Source: an uncultured Oscillospiraceae bacterium
Lineage (GTDB): Bacteria; Bacillota; Clostridia; Oscillospirales; Acutalibacteraceae
Assembly: GCA_910587835.1 (NCBI GenBank)
Contig: CAJUNQ010000040.1
Location: 1 to 40,403, forward strand
Length of the DNA: 40,403 bases
Direction: 5' to 3'
Shown here one piece after another: positions 7,327 through 14,832 of the stretch. Numbering within the stretch: position 1 is the first letter of the stretch; each line of letters begins with the position of its first letter. The position numbers and the translations under genes were made by a program. The notes beneath the pieces were generated by a model. It was not told the DNA's origin and did no database searches. It worked only from the letters and a program-made list of their open reading frames with translations.

Positions 7327-7683
7327 TCATATACTGGGGCCCACATTGTGGACAAAATCCATGTTGTTCCCGTCCGGGTCCTTCAGCCCGATGGCCCGCC
7401 AGCCCCAGGGGTAGGTGACAGGGGCGCTGGGCGAGAGCCCCTGCCCGGTGAGACGGGCGTACAGGGCGTCCACATCGTCGGTCTCAAATTCCAGGCCGCA
7501 GCTGTCCGCGGGAATCATAACCCGGCCGGCAGCTGCGGTAAACACCAAGGTCACGCCCCCTGCAGGCAGCTCCCAGCGGCCAGGGACCAGCTGGTTGGCG
7601 GAAGCGTCGAAAACCTTTTCATAAAACGCTGCCAGGGCCTCCGGGGCCTGGGAGACAATGTTAATACACTTTAGCCGCAGCAT
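7327..7683 (-). CDS. VOC (glyoxalase/bleomycin-resistance) family protein
   Basis: 118 residues, a two-module VOC fold. KCINIVSQAPEALAAFYEKVF is the typical first beta-alpha unit, and the second ends in GLKDPDGNNMDFVHN, where the glutamate/metal strand normally lies. Here that strand reads MDFV rather than the common xxEL/xxEF, so metal binding may be altered. The start lies 1 nt after the tktN stop, so it is inside the transketolase operon. Substrate unknown; a role in clearing a reactive aldehyde by-product is only a guess from context. Confidence 0.8.
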   Translation of the reverse strand: MLRLKCINIVSQAPEALAAFYEKVFDASANQLVPGRWELPAGGVTLVFTAAAGRVMIPADSCGLEFETDDVDALYARLTGQGLSPSAPVTYPWGWRAIGLKDPDGNNMDFVHNVGPSI

Positions 7684-7684
7684 C

Positions 7685-8524
7685 TCAGCCCAGCTCCTTC
7701 AGGGCGGCGTTGAGCTCCGCCATGGCCTGGTCATACTGCTCCTGATTGGGGGCCTTGCCGTGCCAGCCCGCCTGGTTCTCCATAAAGCTGACGCCCTTGC
7801 CCTTGACAGTCTTGGCCAGAATAACGGCGGGCTTGCCCTGGCAGGCGGCAGCGGCGTCAAAAGCGGCTTCCAGACTGTGGAAGTCGTGGCCGTCGGCAGT
7901 GAGCGCCTCAAAGCCGAAGGAGCGGAATTTCTCGTCCAGGGGGGCAATGCCCGCAACCTGGTTCACGTCGCCGTCAATCTGCAGGCCGTTGCAGTCTACA
8001 ATCAAACAGAGGTTGTCCAGCTTGCGGTGGGCGGCGAACATAGCGGCCTCCCACACCTGGCCCTCCTGAATTTCCCCATCGCCCAGCAGGGCGTAGACCC
8101 GATAGCCGGCGCCGTCCATTTTTGCCGCCAGAGCCATGCCCGCGGCAGCGGAGACGCCCTGCCCCAAAGAGCCGGTGCTCATGTCCACACCGGGGGTGCC
8201 CTTCATGTCCGGGTGGCCCTGAAGCATCGCGCCGATGTGGCGCAGGCGCTCCAGCTCCTCAGGGGAGAAATAGCCCCGCTGGGCCAGGGCGGCGTACAGG
8301 CCAGGGGCGCAGTGGCCCTTTGAGAGGACAAAGCGGTCCCGGCCAGGGTCCTTGGGATTTTGGGGGTCGATATGCAGCTGGCGGAAATACAGGTAGGTGA
8401 AGATATCGGCGGAGGAGAGGGAGCCGCCGGGATGGCCTGACTTGGCGTTGAAAACGCCGGTGACAGCGCCCAGGCGCACCTTCGCGGCGGTCAGTTGCAG
8501 AGATCTCAGTTTTTCTGCGTCCAT
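7685..8524 (-). CDS. Transketolase, N-terminal (TPP pyrophosphate-binding) subunit
   Basis: 279 residues. The N-terminal half of a split transketolase: KSGHPGGSLSSADI carries the active-site His31, LSKGHCAPGLYAAL follows, and GDGEIQEG opens the TPP/Mg-binding motif ending near DCNG. It is the first gene of a four-gene operon (tktN, VOC, tktC, GNAT), with a consensus promoter directly upstream and AAAGGATTGAG before the ATG. Confidence 0.93.
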   Translation of the reverse strand: MDAEKLRSLQLTAAKVRLGAVTGVFNAKSGHPGGSLSSADIFTYLYFRQLHIDPQNPKDPGRDRFVLSKGHCAPGLYAALAQRGYFSPEELERLRHIGAMLQGHPDMKGTPGVDMSTGSLGQGVSAAAGMALAAKMDGAGYRVYALLGDGEIQEGQVWEAAMFAAHRKLDNLCLIVDCNGLQIDGDVNQVAGIAPLDEKFRSFGFEALTADGHDFHSLEAAFDAAAACQGKPAVILAKTVKGKGVSFMENQAGWHGKAPNQEQYDQAMAELNAALKELG

Positions 8525-8555
8525 GAACTCAATCCTTTCTGGTGGTATATGGTTG

Positions 8556-8584
8556 ATTATACTCTATCAGCCGGGAAAAAGCAA
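8556..8584 (-). promoter_or_regulatory. Promoter of the transketolase operon
   Basis: Minus strand TTGCTT (8579-8584), 17 bp, TATAAT (8556-8561), about 30 nt before the tktN ATG. Confidence 0.8.
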
Positions 8585-8649
8585 CAGGTTTTCCCCCGGC
8601 GCGGAGACCAGGAACCAACCGGCGGCGCGGGAGAGAGGCCGTCTCACAG

Positions 8650-8789
8650 CACAAAGAAGGGCCCGCGAAAACGGGAGGGAACGCCCGGCCCTTTGACATG
8701 GTCCAGAGACAGCGTCAGCCCCCCTTCATAATCCCGACCGCCGGAGGTCTTCCGGGGAAAAGGCGAAGCTCACTTTTTCGCCTTTTCCC
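8650..8789 (-). terminator. Hairpins ending the LtaS-like gene
   Basis: A 13-bp stem GGGAAAAGGCGAA (8755-8767) / TTCGCCTTTTCCC (8777-8789) spans the stop codon. A second inverted repeat AAGGGCC/GGCCCTT (8657-8663, 8687-8693) lies further downstream. Neither has a long T-tail, so termination strength is uncertain. Confidence 0.5.
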
Positions 8790-10668
8790 AGTGTTTGAAG
8801 TAGTCGGTGCGCATGGTGTCCATGGAGGCCGTCACCCGGCGGCTGAGGGCGGCGGTGCGGTCCGGGTCCGGGTCGCCGCCCTGGCCGTCGTAATAGGTCT
8901 CGCCGTCATACCAGCCGTTGTTGGGGAACATGACCGCCCCGCCCTTGCCGCCGAAAATGTCGTCTCCAATATAGTACCTCCGGTCCGCGTCCAGGTCAAA
9001 CAGGTTCACCAGGGTGGGGACCAGATCAATGGAGGAGCACACCTTGTCCACCTGCCCGGCCTCCAACCCGCCGCCGTAGAAGAAGCAGGGTGTGCGGTAC
9101 AGGTCCACAGACTGGCTGCTGTCCAGGCCCTTCAGGCGGGCCAGAAATTCCTTGTCCGTCACATACTTGCTGTAGTGGTCGGCGTAGAACAGCAGCACCG
9201 TGTCCTCCAACATGCCGTCCGATTCCAACCGGTCCATCATCTCCCCGATAAACTGGTCGGTTTCCAGAATATGGGCCACCAGCCGCTCATACTCCCCCAT
9301 ATTCTCCGGCGTGTCCTGAATGCCGGCCTTCCTGGCCAGGGCAATGCCCTCCTCCAGATGATCGCCGGCGGCCCGGTCCATGGCGCCCTCGTCATAGCCG
9401 CCGTGGCCGGAATAGGTGATGAGGAAGGAGAAAAAGGGCTGGCTTTGCTGGGGGGCGAACAGCTCATAGCCCTTCATCAGCTGGGAGTCCTGCATAAAAT
9501 CCGTGATCCCCAGGTCGTCCGCGTGGTAGAAGTGGGAGAAGCCCAGGTTCAGGTGGACGTTGCCCCGGTTATATATTTTGGGGGGCCAGGCATGGAAGGA
9601 GTCTGCGGAATAGCCCCTTTGGGTGAAAAGATGGGCCAGCGAGAGGGGGTACTGGTTGGTGGCGTAAATGCCGTTGGCGACCCCGGAGGCAGGGGGAATG
9701 ACGCCGGTCTGGGTGATCATCTCCGTGTTGAAGGTGGCCGCGGGCAGAAACAGCGGGGTGTAAAACCGGGTGAGCTCCAGGCTGTTCTGCTGCAGGCGGT
9801 AGAGATTGGGCATGTACTCCGGGGTGATCATCCAGGCGTCAATGGATTCCAGCATGACCATAATCAGGTTTTTGTCCTTCAGCGCGCCGGTCCGGTCATT
9901 GCTGCCGCTGATCTCCTGGGCCCGGGCCTCATAGAACTGGTCCAGCTCCTTCACGCTCCGGCGGTCTGTGCCCAAGCCCAGGGAGATGGCCAGGTTGCGG
10001 GCCGTGTACTGGTACAGGCCGGTGAGCTTGAGGCTGCTGTTGGCGTCGGTAAAAATCCGGTAGACCTCCTTCTCGTTGCTGGCCTGATAGGGGGTGACCC
10101 AGGTGAGCTTGATGGGCTCAGGGGTCAGGTAGGCGGAGAGCGCCCCAATGGGCACAGCCGCCAGCACAGCCAGCCCCGCAGACAGCACAGGGCGCAGCCA
10201 GGGCCTGGACCAGGGCCTGGGCCGCTGGCACAGACAGATGGCCAGCGCGACCAGCCCCAGAAAAACAGCGATAAGAAAATAATATTTTTTGGGAAGACGC
10301 AGGTAGGCCCAGTCAAAAAACTCGGCCCCGTCGCCGGCAAAGTTCATGTCAGAAAAGCTGAAAAAGTGGCCGAACACATTGTACATCACCCCGTGGGCCA
10401 CAGCCAGCAGGGCGAACAGAAGGCCCAACGCCCCCATGGCAATGCGCCGGCCCAGCTTGGGCAGCAGAGAGACCAGAGCGGTGAGCAGCAGCGCCCAGCA
10501 CAGGGTGAACACCATGGGCTTCCAGGACAGCAGCCGGGTGACGCCCAAAAAGCGGTATACCAGCCTGATGGCGTAGTCCAGAAACACCAATGCCAGAAAG
10601 AACAAGGGCAGGCTGACAAAGCCCAGCTCCCTGCGTTTGCCCCAACATTTGCTTAAAAAATTTCTCAC
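8770..10668 (-). CDS. LTA synthase-like membrane sulfatase-fold phosphoglycerol transferase
   Basis: 632 residues, the usual LtaS architecture. Five hydrophobic segments lie within about residues 15-180, followed by a linker and an extracellular alkaline-phosphatase/sulfatase-fold domain. MVMLES contributes a metal glutamate (about 274), LPAATFNTEM contains the likely threonine nucleophile (about 312), and YADH near the C-terminus gives metal-binding Asp/His. Family members polymerise glycerol-phosphate from phosphatidylglycerol onto lipoteichoic acid; which polymer is made here cannot be read. The GTG start at 10668 has GAGGAGAG about 6 nt upstream. Divergent from the SLH-CAP gene. Confidence 0.88.
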   Translation of the reverse strand: MRNFLSKCWGKRRELGFVSLPLFFLALVFLDYAIRLVYRFLGVTRLLSWKPMVFTLCWALLLTALVSLLPKLGRRIAMGALGLLFALLAVAHGVMYNVFGHFFSFSDMNFAGDGAEFFDWAYLRLPKKYYFLIAVFLGLVALAICLCQRPRPWSRPWLRPVLSAGLAVLAAVPIGALSAYLTPEPIKLTWVTPYQASNEKEVYRIFTDANSSLKLTGLYQYTARNLAISLGLGTDRRSVKELDQFYEARAQEISGSNDRTGALKDKNLIMVMLESIDAWMITPEYMPNLYRLQQNSLELTRFYTPLFLPAATFNTEMITQTGVIPPASGVANGIYATNQYPLSLAHLFTQRGYSADSFHAWPPKIYNRGNVHLNLGFSHFYHADDLGITDFMQDSQLMKGYELFAPQQSQPFFSFLITYSGHGGYDEGAMDRAAGDHLEEGIALARKAGIQDTPENMGEYERLVAHILETDQFIGEMMDRLESDGMLEDTVLLFYADHYSKYVTDKEFLARLKGLDSSQSVDLYRTPCFFYGGGLEAGQVDKVCSSIDLVPTLVNLFDLDADRRYYIGDDIFGGKGGAVMFPNNGWYDGETYYDGQGGDPDPDRTAALSRRVTASMDTMRTDYFKHWEKAKK

Positions 10669-10713
10669 GTCGTTCTCTCCTCATCCATTTTCCATAGTGT
10701 GACATGCCTCTCT

Positions 10714-10742
10714 ATTATACTACGCCGGCGTGAATTGGTCAA
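10714..10742 (-). promoter_or_regulatory. Promoter of the LtaS-like gene
   Basis: Minus strand TTGACC (10737-10742), 17 bp, TATAAT (10714-10719), about 45 nt before the GTG start. Confidence 0.8.
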
Positions 10743-10799
10743 ATGGAATGTTGCGGCCAACAGACCGGTCTGGCCTGTCCAATTTTTTGCGCCCCTCCC

Positions 10800-10828
10800 T
10801 TTACTTTCCAGGCGGTATGTGCTATTAT
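10800..10828 (+). promoter_or_regulatory. Putative promoter of the SLH-CAP gene
   Basis: TTTACT (10800-10805), 17 bp, TATTAT (10823-10828). It would produce a leader of about 190 nt that includes the whole structured element at 10835-10989. Confidence 0.6.
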
Positions 10829-10834
10829 AAGGAG

Positions 10835-10989
10835 GCCACGCAAGTTGATAGTCTTCGTCTCAGTGTGTGCTTTGCTTTTGGCAAATGCACAGGCTCGCTT
10901 TTGCATACTGAGATTGTATGAAAAGACTTGCGTGGCAGCAAGGGCCATGTGTTTTGCAGGTGCGTGGCTCTTGGGCCGCGCACTTTTTT
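10835..10989 (+). promoter_or_regulatory. Candidate attenuator/riboswitch-like leader with competing stems
   Basis: An 11-bp perfect stem GCCACGCAAGT (10835-10845) / ACTTGCGTGGC (10926-10936) closes a 102-nt domain. Inside are TCTCAGT/ACTGAGA (10858-10864, 10907-10913) and TTTGC/GCAAA (10871-10875, 10881-10885). A terminator follows: GTGCGTGGC (10960-10968), TCTTGG, GCCGCGCAC (10975-10983), then six T. TGCGTGGC occurs both in the closing stem (10929-10936) and in the terminator's 5' arm (10961-10968). GCCACGCA at 10835-10842 can therefore pair with only one of them, giving exclusive terminator and antiterminator states. It matches no riboswitch class I recognise. Confidence 0.6.
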
Positions 10990-11027
10990 GTTATCATTTT
11001 TGTTATTATCAGAAGGGAGATTTGGGT

Positions 11028-12464
11028 ATGAAAACCAAAAACGGAAAAAGATTCGCCGCGCTGGTCCTGGCAGCCGCCATGCTTGCTGCCGCTGTGGGCA
11101 GCGCACAGGCCGCCGTGTCTGACGTGAAGCCCAACAGCTGGGCTTACAAGGCGGTTCAGTACAATGTAGAGAACAACCTCATTGCCGTCGGCTACGACGT
11201 CTACAACATGAACGCCCCCGCCCCCCGGCAGGACGTGGCCTTTGCCATGTTCAAACTCCTCAACGGCAAGGATGCTGAGCCCAGCCGGTCCGACCAAACC
11301 CAGTACATTCCCCAGGACATGAAGAACGCCCCGGACAAGTACAAATACAGCGTGCAGTGGGCCATACAAAACAATGTGATTGCCGGCGCCAGGTTTCAGG
11401 GCGAACATCAAAGCAGCAGCTATAAGGTCTGGTTTTCACCCGGCCATACTGTCAACCGGGAACAGATGGCCGCCATGCTCTACAGCATGGCCAAGTATGA
11501 CGGCCTGGACATTGAGAACGACAGCGCCTCTGTTCTCGACGCCTTCACCGACGGCTGGAGCGGCTCCGCCTGGGGGCAGAAAGCCCTGGCCTGGTGCGTA
11601 ACCAACGGGTTCATGTCTGGCGTGGGCAACAACCGGCTTGCCCCCAAAGCCACCCTGACCTTTGGCCAGCTGGCGCAGATGATGATGAAATACGGCCAGT
11701 TCCGAACCCGGCCTGACGAAACCCCCGCGCCCACCGGCTCCCCTTCTCCCCTCCCCTCTCCTACCCCTTCTCCTGACGAACCCACGCCGTCTCCCAGCAC
11801 AGACCCGGACCACATGGACCTGTCCGGCCCCTGGGACCATGTGCAGCCCATTGACGAGCTGCCTATTGGCGGTTATATAAAGGATGGTCATCGTTACAAC
11901 AAGTATGATGTATGCATCGACACTGTGAATGGTATCCCCAGCGACGATGAAAAACGTGCATTCTTACTGATTAACGAATATCGTGTCAGCAAGGGTATAG
12001 AACCCCTGCTTTGGGACCAAAGTATTCAGGTTATTGCAGAGACGCGTGCTATCGAAGGGTACAAAAACCACACAAATCCAACATCTGAATGGGCGCATTG
12101 TCGGCCCAACGGTGACAGCATAGCCGGACTTGAAACAGGTATCATTGCAGAATGGCGTAACATCGGTGCTCTCAAAGATAAAGAATTCAACACAATACCC
12201 TGGGAAAATGCAGCGCACGGCATCAGTGACGAAATAAGTGATTGGGGAGCCCACACAGGCCTATGGTCTAAAAAAGTTGTAGAGGGTTGGATTAAAAGCC
12301 CCGGCCACGAGGCTGCACTTGTTGCAACATCACCCGACAATGCCACGAGATATGGAGCTGTAGCTATGAGCCATTTCGATACGGATGTCGAAATCAACCA
12401 ATGGGGCGATGTGAATAACATCGAATACTGGTACTACAACAGCATCGAAGTCTACAACGATTAA
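11028..12464 (+). CDS. Secreted SLH-domain protein with C-terminal CAP (SCP/PR-1) domain
   Basis: 478 residues. Signal peptide at 1-28 (KTKNGKRF then ALVLAAAMLAAAVGSAQA). Three S-layer-homology-like modules run from about 29 to 225 (e.g. WAYKAVQYNVENNLI, YSVQWAIQNNVIAG, WGQKALAWCVTNGFMSG), expected to bind secondary cell-wall polymer. A Pro/Ser/Thr linker spans about 227-263, and a CAP domain about 300-470 contains LLINEYR, an ENAAH motif and WIKSPGHEAAL. CAP domains of this kind are extracellular and mostly of unknown activity. The ATG at 11028 follows AGAAGGGAG; the frame stays open upstream through the structured leader, which I do not count as coding. GC drops in the CAP part. Confidence 0.87.
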   Translation: MKTKNGKRFAALVLAAAMLAAAVGSAQAAVSDVKPNSWAYKAVQYNVENNLIAVGYDVYNMNAPAPRQDVAFAMFKLLNGKDAEPSRSDQTQYIPQDMKNAPDKYKYSVQWAIQNNVIAGARFQGEHQSSSYKVWFSPGHTVNREQMAAMLYSMAKYDGLDIENDSASVLDAFTDGWSGSAWGQKALAWCVTNGFMSGVGNNRLAPKATLTFGQLAQMMMKYGQFRTRPDETPAPTGSPSPLPSPTPSPDEPTPSPSTDPDHMDLSGPWDHVQPIDELPIGGYIKDGHRYNKYDVCIDTVNGIPSDDEKRAFLLINEYRVSKGIEPLLWDQSIQVIAETRAIEGYKNHTNPTSEWAHCRPNGDSIAGLETGIIAEWRNIGALKDKEFNTIPWENAAHGISDEISDWGAHTGLWSKKVVEGWIKSPGHEAALVATSPDNATRYGAVAMSHFDTDVEINQWGDVNNIEYWYYNSIEVYND

Positions 12465-12474
12465 CAACAAAAAC

Positions 12475-12509
12475 AACACAGCCGTGATACTGCGGCTGTG
12501 TTGTTTTTA
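12475..12509 (+). terminator. Terminator of the SLH-CAP gene
   Basis: AACACAGCCG (12475-12484), 8-nt loop, CGGCTGTGTT (12493-12502), then GTTTTTA. It lies between convergent genes and may also act on the ABC operon arriving from the right. Confidence 0.88.
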
Positions 12510-12532
12510 TCACATATGGTTAACCGGCCCGC

Positions 12533-13189
12533 CTACCCCTCAATCTCCTCCCCAATCCGCGCGATGATCCGCCCGTGGTCCAGCTCAACCACGGTGTCGC
12601 ACAATGCGCGTATGTCCTCGTTGTTGTGGCTTGCCAGCAGGATGGTCTTCCCCCGCTCCCGCAGCTGCCCGAACAGCCTGCGCATATCCTCTACCCCCTG
12701 ATTGTCCAGGCCGTTCATGGGCTCGTCCAGCAGCAGCAGCTCCGGGTCCTCCATAATGGCCTGGGCGATTCCCAGCCGCTGGCGCATGCCCAGCGAGTAT
12801 TTGCGCACAGGCTTTCTGTTTTCAGGGTCCAGTCCTGCGGCGCGCATGGCGTTCTGCGCTGTGGACAGGTCCCGCTTTCCACGCAGGGCAAGCAGGTACA
12901 AAAGATTTTTCAGCCCGCTTTTGCCGCCGATAAAGCCCGGCGTTTCAATAATCAGGCCTATATTTTCCTGGGCCTTCGCCGCCTTCACCCGCGCGCCGTT
13001 GACCAGCACCTCCCCCGACGTGGGGGTCATGAACCCGCAGACGCACTTGAACAGCACGGTCTTGCCGGACCCGTTTCTGCCGATGATGCCGTGAATCTTC
13101 CCCCGCTCAAGGTCCAGGCTCACGCCGTCCAGGGCCTTGACCTCCCGGAAGCTTTTCGTCACATTCCTCACTTGGATGATATTGTCCAT
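12533..13189 (-). CDS. ABC transporter ATP-binding protein (ABC-2 exporter)
   Basis: 218 residues, a compact ATPase. Walker A GRNGSGKT, signature SLGMRQRLGIAQA, Walker B LLLLDEP and H-loop ASHNNED are all present, so it should be active. The ATG at 13189 follows GGAGGACA; upstream extension would run into the permease gene, whose stop is 10 nt away. It is the last gene of a lipoprotein-permease-permease-ATPase operon divergent from a PadR regulator. This resembles drug or peptide-bacteriocin exporters and LanFEG-type self-protection systems. Substrate unknown. Confidence 0.93.
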   Translation of the reverse strand: MDNIIQVRNVTKSFREVKALDGVSLDLERGKIHGIIGRNGSGKTVLFKCVCGFMTPTSGEVLVNGARVKAAKAQENIGLIIETPGFIGGKSGLKNLLYLLALRGKRDLSTAQNAMRAAGLDPENRKPVRKYSLGMRQRLGIAQAIMEDPELLLLDEPMNGLDNQGVEDMRRLFGQLRERGKTILLASHNNEDIRALCDTVVELDHGRIIARIGEEIEG

Positions 13190-13199
13190 ATTGTCCTCC

Positions 13200-14063
13200 C
13201 TACTCCAAATCGCGCCTGCCGAATTTCCATACGGCGGCAAGGGACATGGCGGCAATTCCCCCTATCCAGACCATAAACACATAGGCCGGCCCGGGCGCGA
13301 AGCCGCTGTGATACCAGTCGACCCCCAGCAGGCCCGACCAGCTCAGGGGGGAAACAAATTGCAGCCACCGCCCGAAGGTGAACATCCCCAGGGAGTTGGC
13401 GAACAGCGCCATTGCCGTCAAAACCCCTGCCGCGAATATCCCCGCCGGGCGGCTGACGAACACCCTGAAAAAGCAGACCAGCGCACCCAGAAACGCCGCC
13501 GGTAGCCAGATGCACAACAGACTGGCCACCGCCGCCTCTACCGGCGTGAACAGCGACAGAATCTCTGGGGAGACAATGATGGACAGGCTCACCCCAGTTT
13601 GGGCCTGCGCCTGCCCGGAGGATTCCGCCAGGGTGTGCAGCAGCACGCCCCAGTCCGGGTCCCAGCGGATTTCCGGCAGCACGAACAGGATGGACATTGC
13701 CCACAACGCCGCCGCATACAGAAACGCCATGCCAACCACGCACAGCAGCTGCCCGGCAAAATAGGCCCTGCGGCCAACCCGGAAGACCATCAGGTCCGCG
13801 TAGCCGTCCGTCTCCCCCACGTCGGAGAACAGCAGCAGGCACAGGCCGTTGTTCACCACCTGCATAATGGGAAAGGACAGGAAAAAGGGATAGGCCCAGG
13901 GTGTGGCCGGAACCTGATAGAAGTCCGCCATGGCGCACAGGGGGGCGTAGTTGTAAAAGCTGAACACCAGCATCATGATAAGGATCAGCCACATTTTCGG
14001 GCTGCCCAGCTCCCTGCGCAGGAGGATGCCGCAGCAGCGCAGGCTGTTTTTCCCTTCACCCAT
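13200..14063 (-). CDS. ABC-2 type transporter permease, second in operon
   Basis: 287 residues with about six hydrophobic segments and no recognised soluble domain. Its position between a sister permease and an ATPase identifies it as an ABC-2 membrane subunit rather than any specific motif. The ATG at 14063 follows AAAAGGAGG and overlaps the preceding permease gene by 8 nt. It probably forms a heterodimeric channel with the product of 14056-14832. Confidence 0.8.
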   Translation of the reverse strand: MGEGKNSLRCCGILLRRELGSPKMWLILIMMLVFSFYNYAPLCAMADFYQVPATPWAYPFFLSFPIMQVVNNGLCLLLFSDVGETDGYADLMVFRVGRRAYFAGQLLCVVGMAFLYAAALWAMSILFVLPEIRWDPDWGVLLHTLAESSGQAQAQTGVSLSIIVSPEILSLFTPVEAAVASLLCIWLPAAFLGALVCFFRVFVSRPAGIFAAGVLTAMALFANSLGMFTFGRWLQFVSPLSWSGLLGVDWYHSGFAPGPAYVFMVWIGGIAAMSLAAVWKFGRRDLE

Positions 14064-14832
14064 GTTCCAGCCTCCTTTTCATGCGCAGGCGCCCCGCTAT
14101 GCACATCAGCCCGCAGAGCCCGGCCGTGAGCAGAAGCTTTTCCAAAAGGGTCCGCCAGGGCGACAGGGTGCAGTGCACGCTCTCCACCCAGTTTACCGGG
14201 TGCCAGATGGATATGGGCGAGATCAGCTCTGTGGGGATGACGCGCATCACGGTCAGATGTATGGCAAGGGGCGCGGAGACGGCCACAAACGGGTTGGGCG
14301 CCAGTATGCTCATAAACATGCCCAACGCCCCGACCAACGCCCCGGACAGGGACATATGGAGAATATAGCAGAGCCAGCCCGTGAAAATGCGGCCCTCTAA
14401 AAACACCGCCTCATAGTCCACACTGGCGCAGGGCTGAAACCACGGCAGAAACATGCCGTTGCCCAGCACAAACAGCGTCAGCCCCAGCCCCACGGTCAGC
14501 AGCCCGGCCAGCGCGCTTGCCAGCAGCTTGGAGACCGTGTACCGGCCAACGCCCTCCCGCGCCGCCCAGTAGGGCAGGGCCCGGCTGTCCCAGTCCCGGG
14601 CAAGGCTCATGGAAAAGGGCAGGGCTGGCAGCACGAACAGGGTCAGCAGCGAAGCGCCGTTGAATTGGACCAGATACCAGACATTCACATAGGGGTCACG
14701 GCCTGAGAAATAGTTGGCGAGAATCCCCGCCACGCTCAGCTCCATCATCAGGGCCATAAGCAGGCCGCAGAGAGCCAGAGGCCAGGAGAACGCCTGCCTG
14801 AGCTGTACCAGTAGGGCCCGCAGAAATTTCAT
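14056..14832 (-). CDS. ABC-2 type transporter permease, first in operon
   Basis: 258 residues, about six membrane segments, with a short cytoplasmic start (KFLRALLVQLRQAFSW) typical of ABC-2 permeases of lantibiotic-immunity type. The ATG overlaps the stop of the lipoprotein gene (ATGA), and GGGAGGCGG lies just upstream. It is adjacent to a second, divergent-in-sequence permease, as in BcrAB/LanEG pairs. Confidence 0.8.
   Translation of the reverse strand: MKFLRALLVQLRQAFSWPLALCGLLMALMMELSVAGILANYFSGRDPYVNVWYLVQFNGASLLTLFVLPALPFSMSLARDWDSRALPYWAAREGVGRYTVSKLLASALAGLLTVGLGLTLFVLGNGMFLPWFQPCASVDYEAVFLEGRIFTGWLCYILHMSLSGALVGALGMFMSILAPNPFVAVSAPLAIHLTVMRVIPTELISPISIWHPVNWVESVHCTLSPWRTLLEKLLLTAGLCGLMCIAGRLRMKRRLEHG

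Noticed and set aside
5992..7674. Long plus-strand frame (560 codons) opposite the transketolase operon
   Set aside because: His/Gly/Val-rich composition typical of an antisense shadow in GC-rich DNA; no ribosome site and no domain.
8698..10656. Long plus-strand frame (652 codons) opposite the LtaS-like gene
   Set aside because: Antisense shadow; the minus-strand gene has membrane helices, catalytic motifs, promoter and ribosome site.
10835..10936. c-di-GMP-I, TPP or other known riboswitch
   Set aside because: Core signatures of those classes are missing; only generic helices and the competing-stem logic are seen.
10743..11027. Extra N-terminal coding sequence of the SLH-CAP protein (frame open to 10743)
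   Set aside because: The signal peptide begins at 11028 with a good ribosome site; the upstream frame is Cys/aromatic-rich nonsense crossing a terminator hairpin and promoter.
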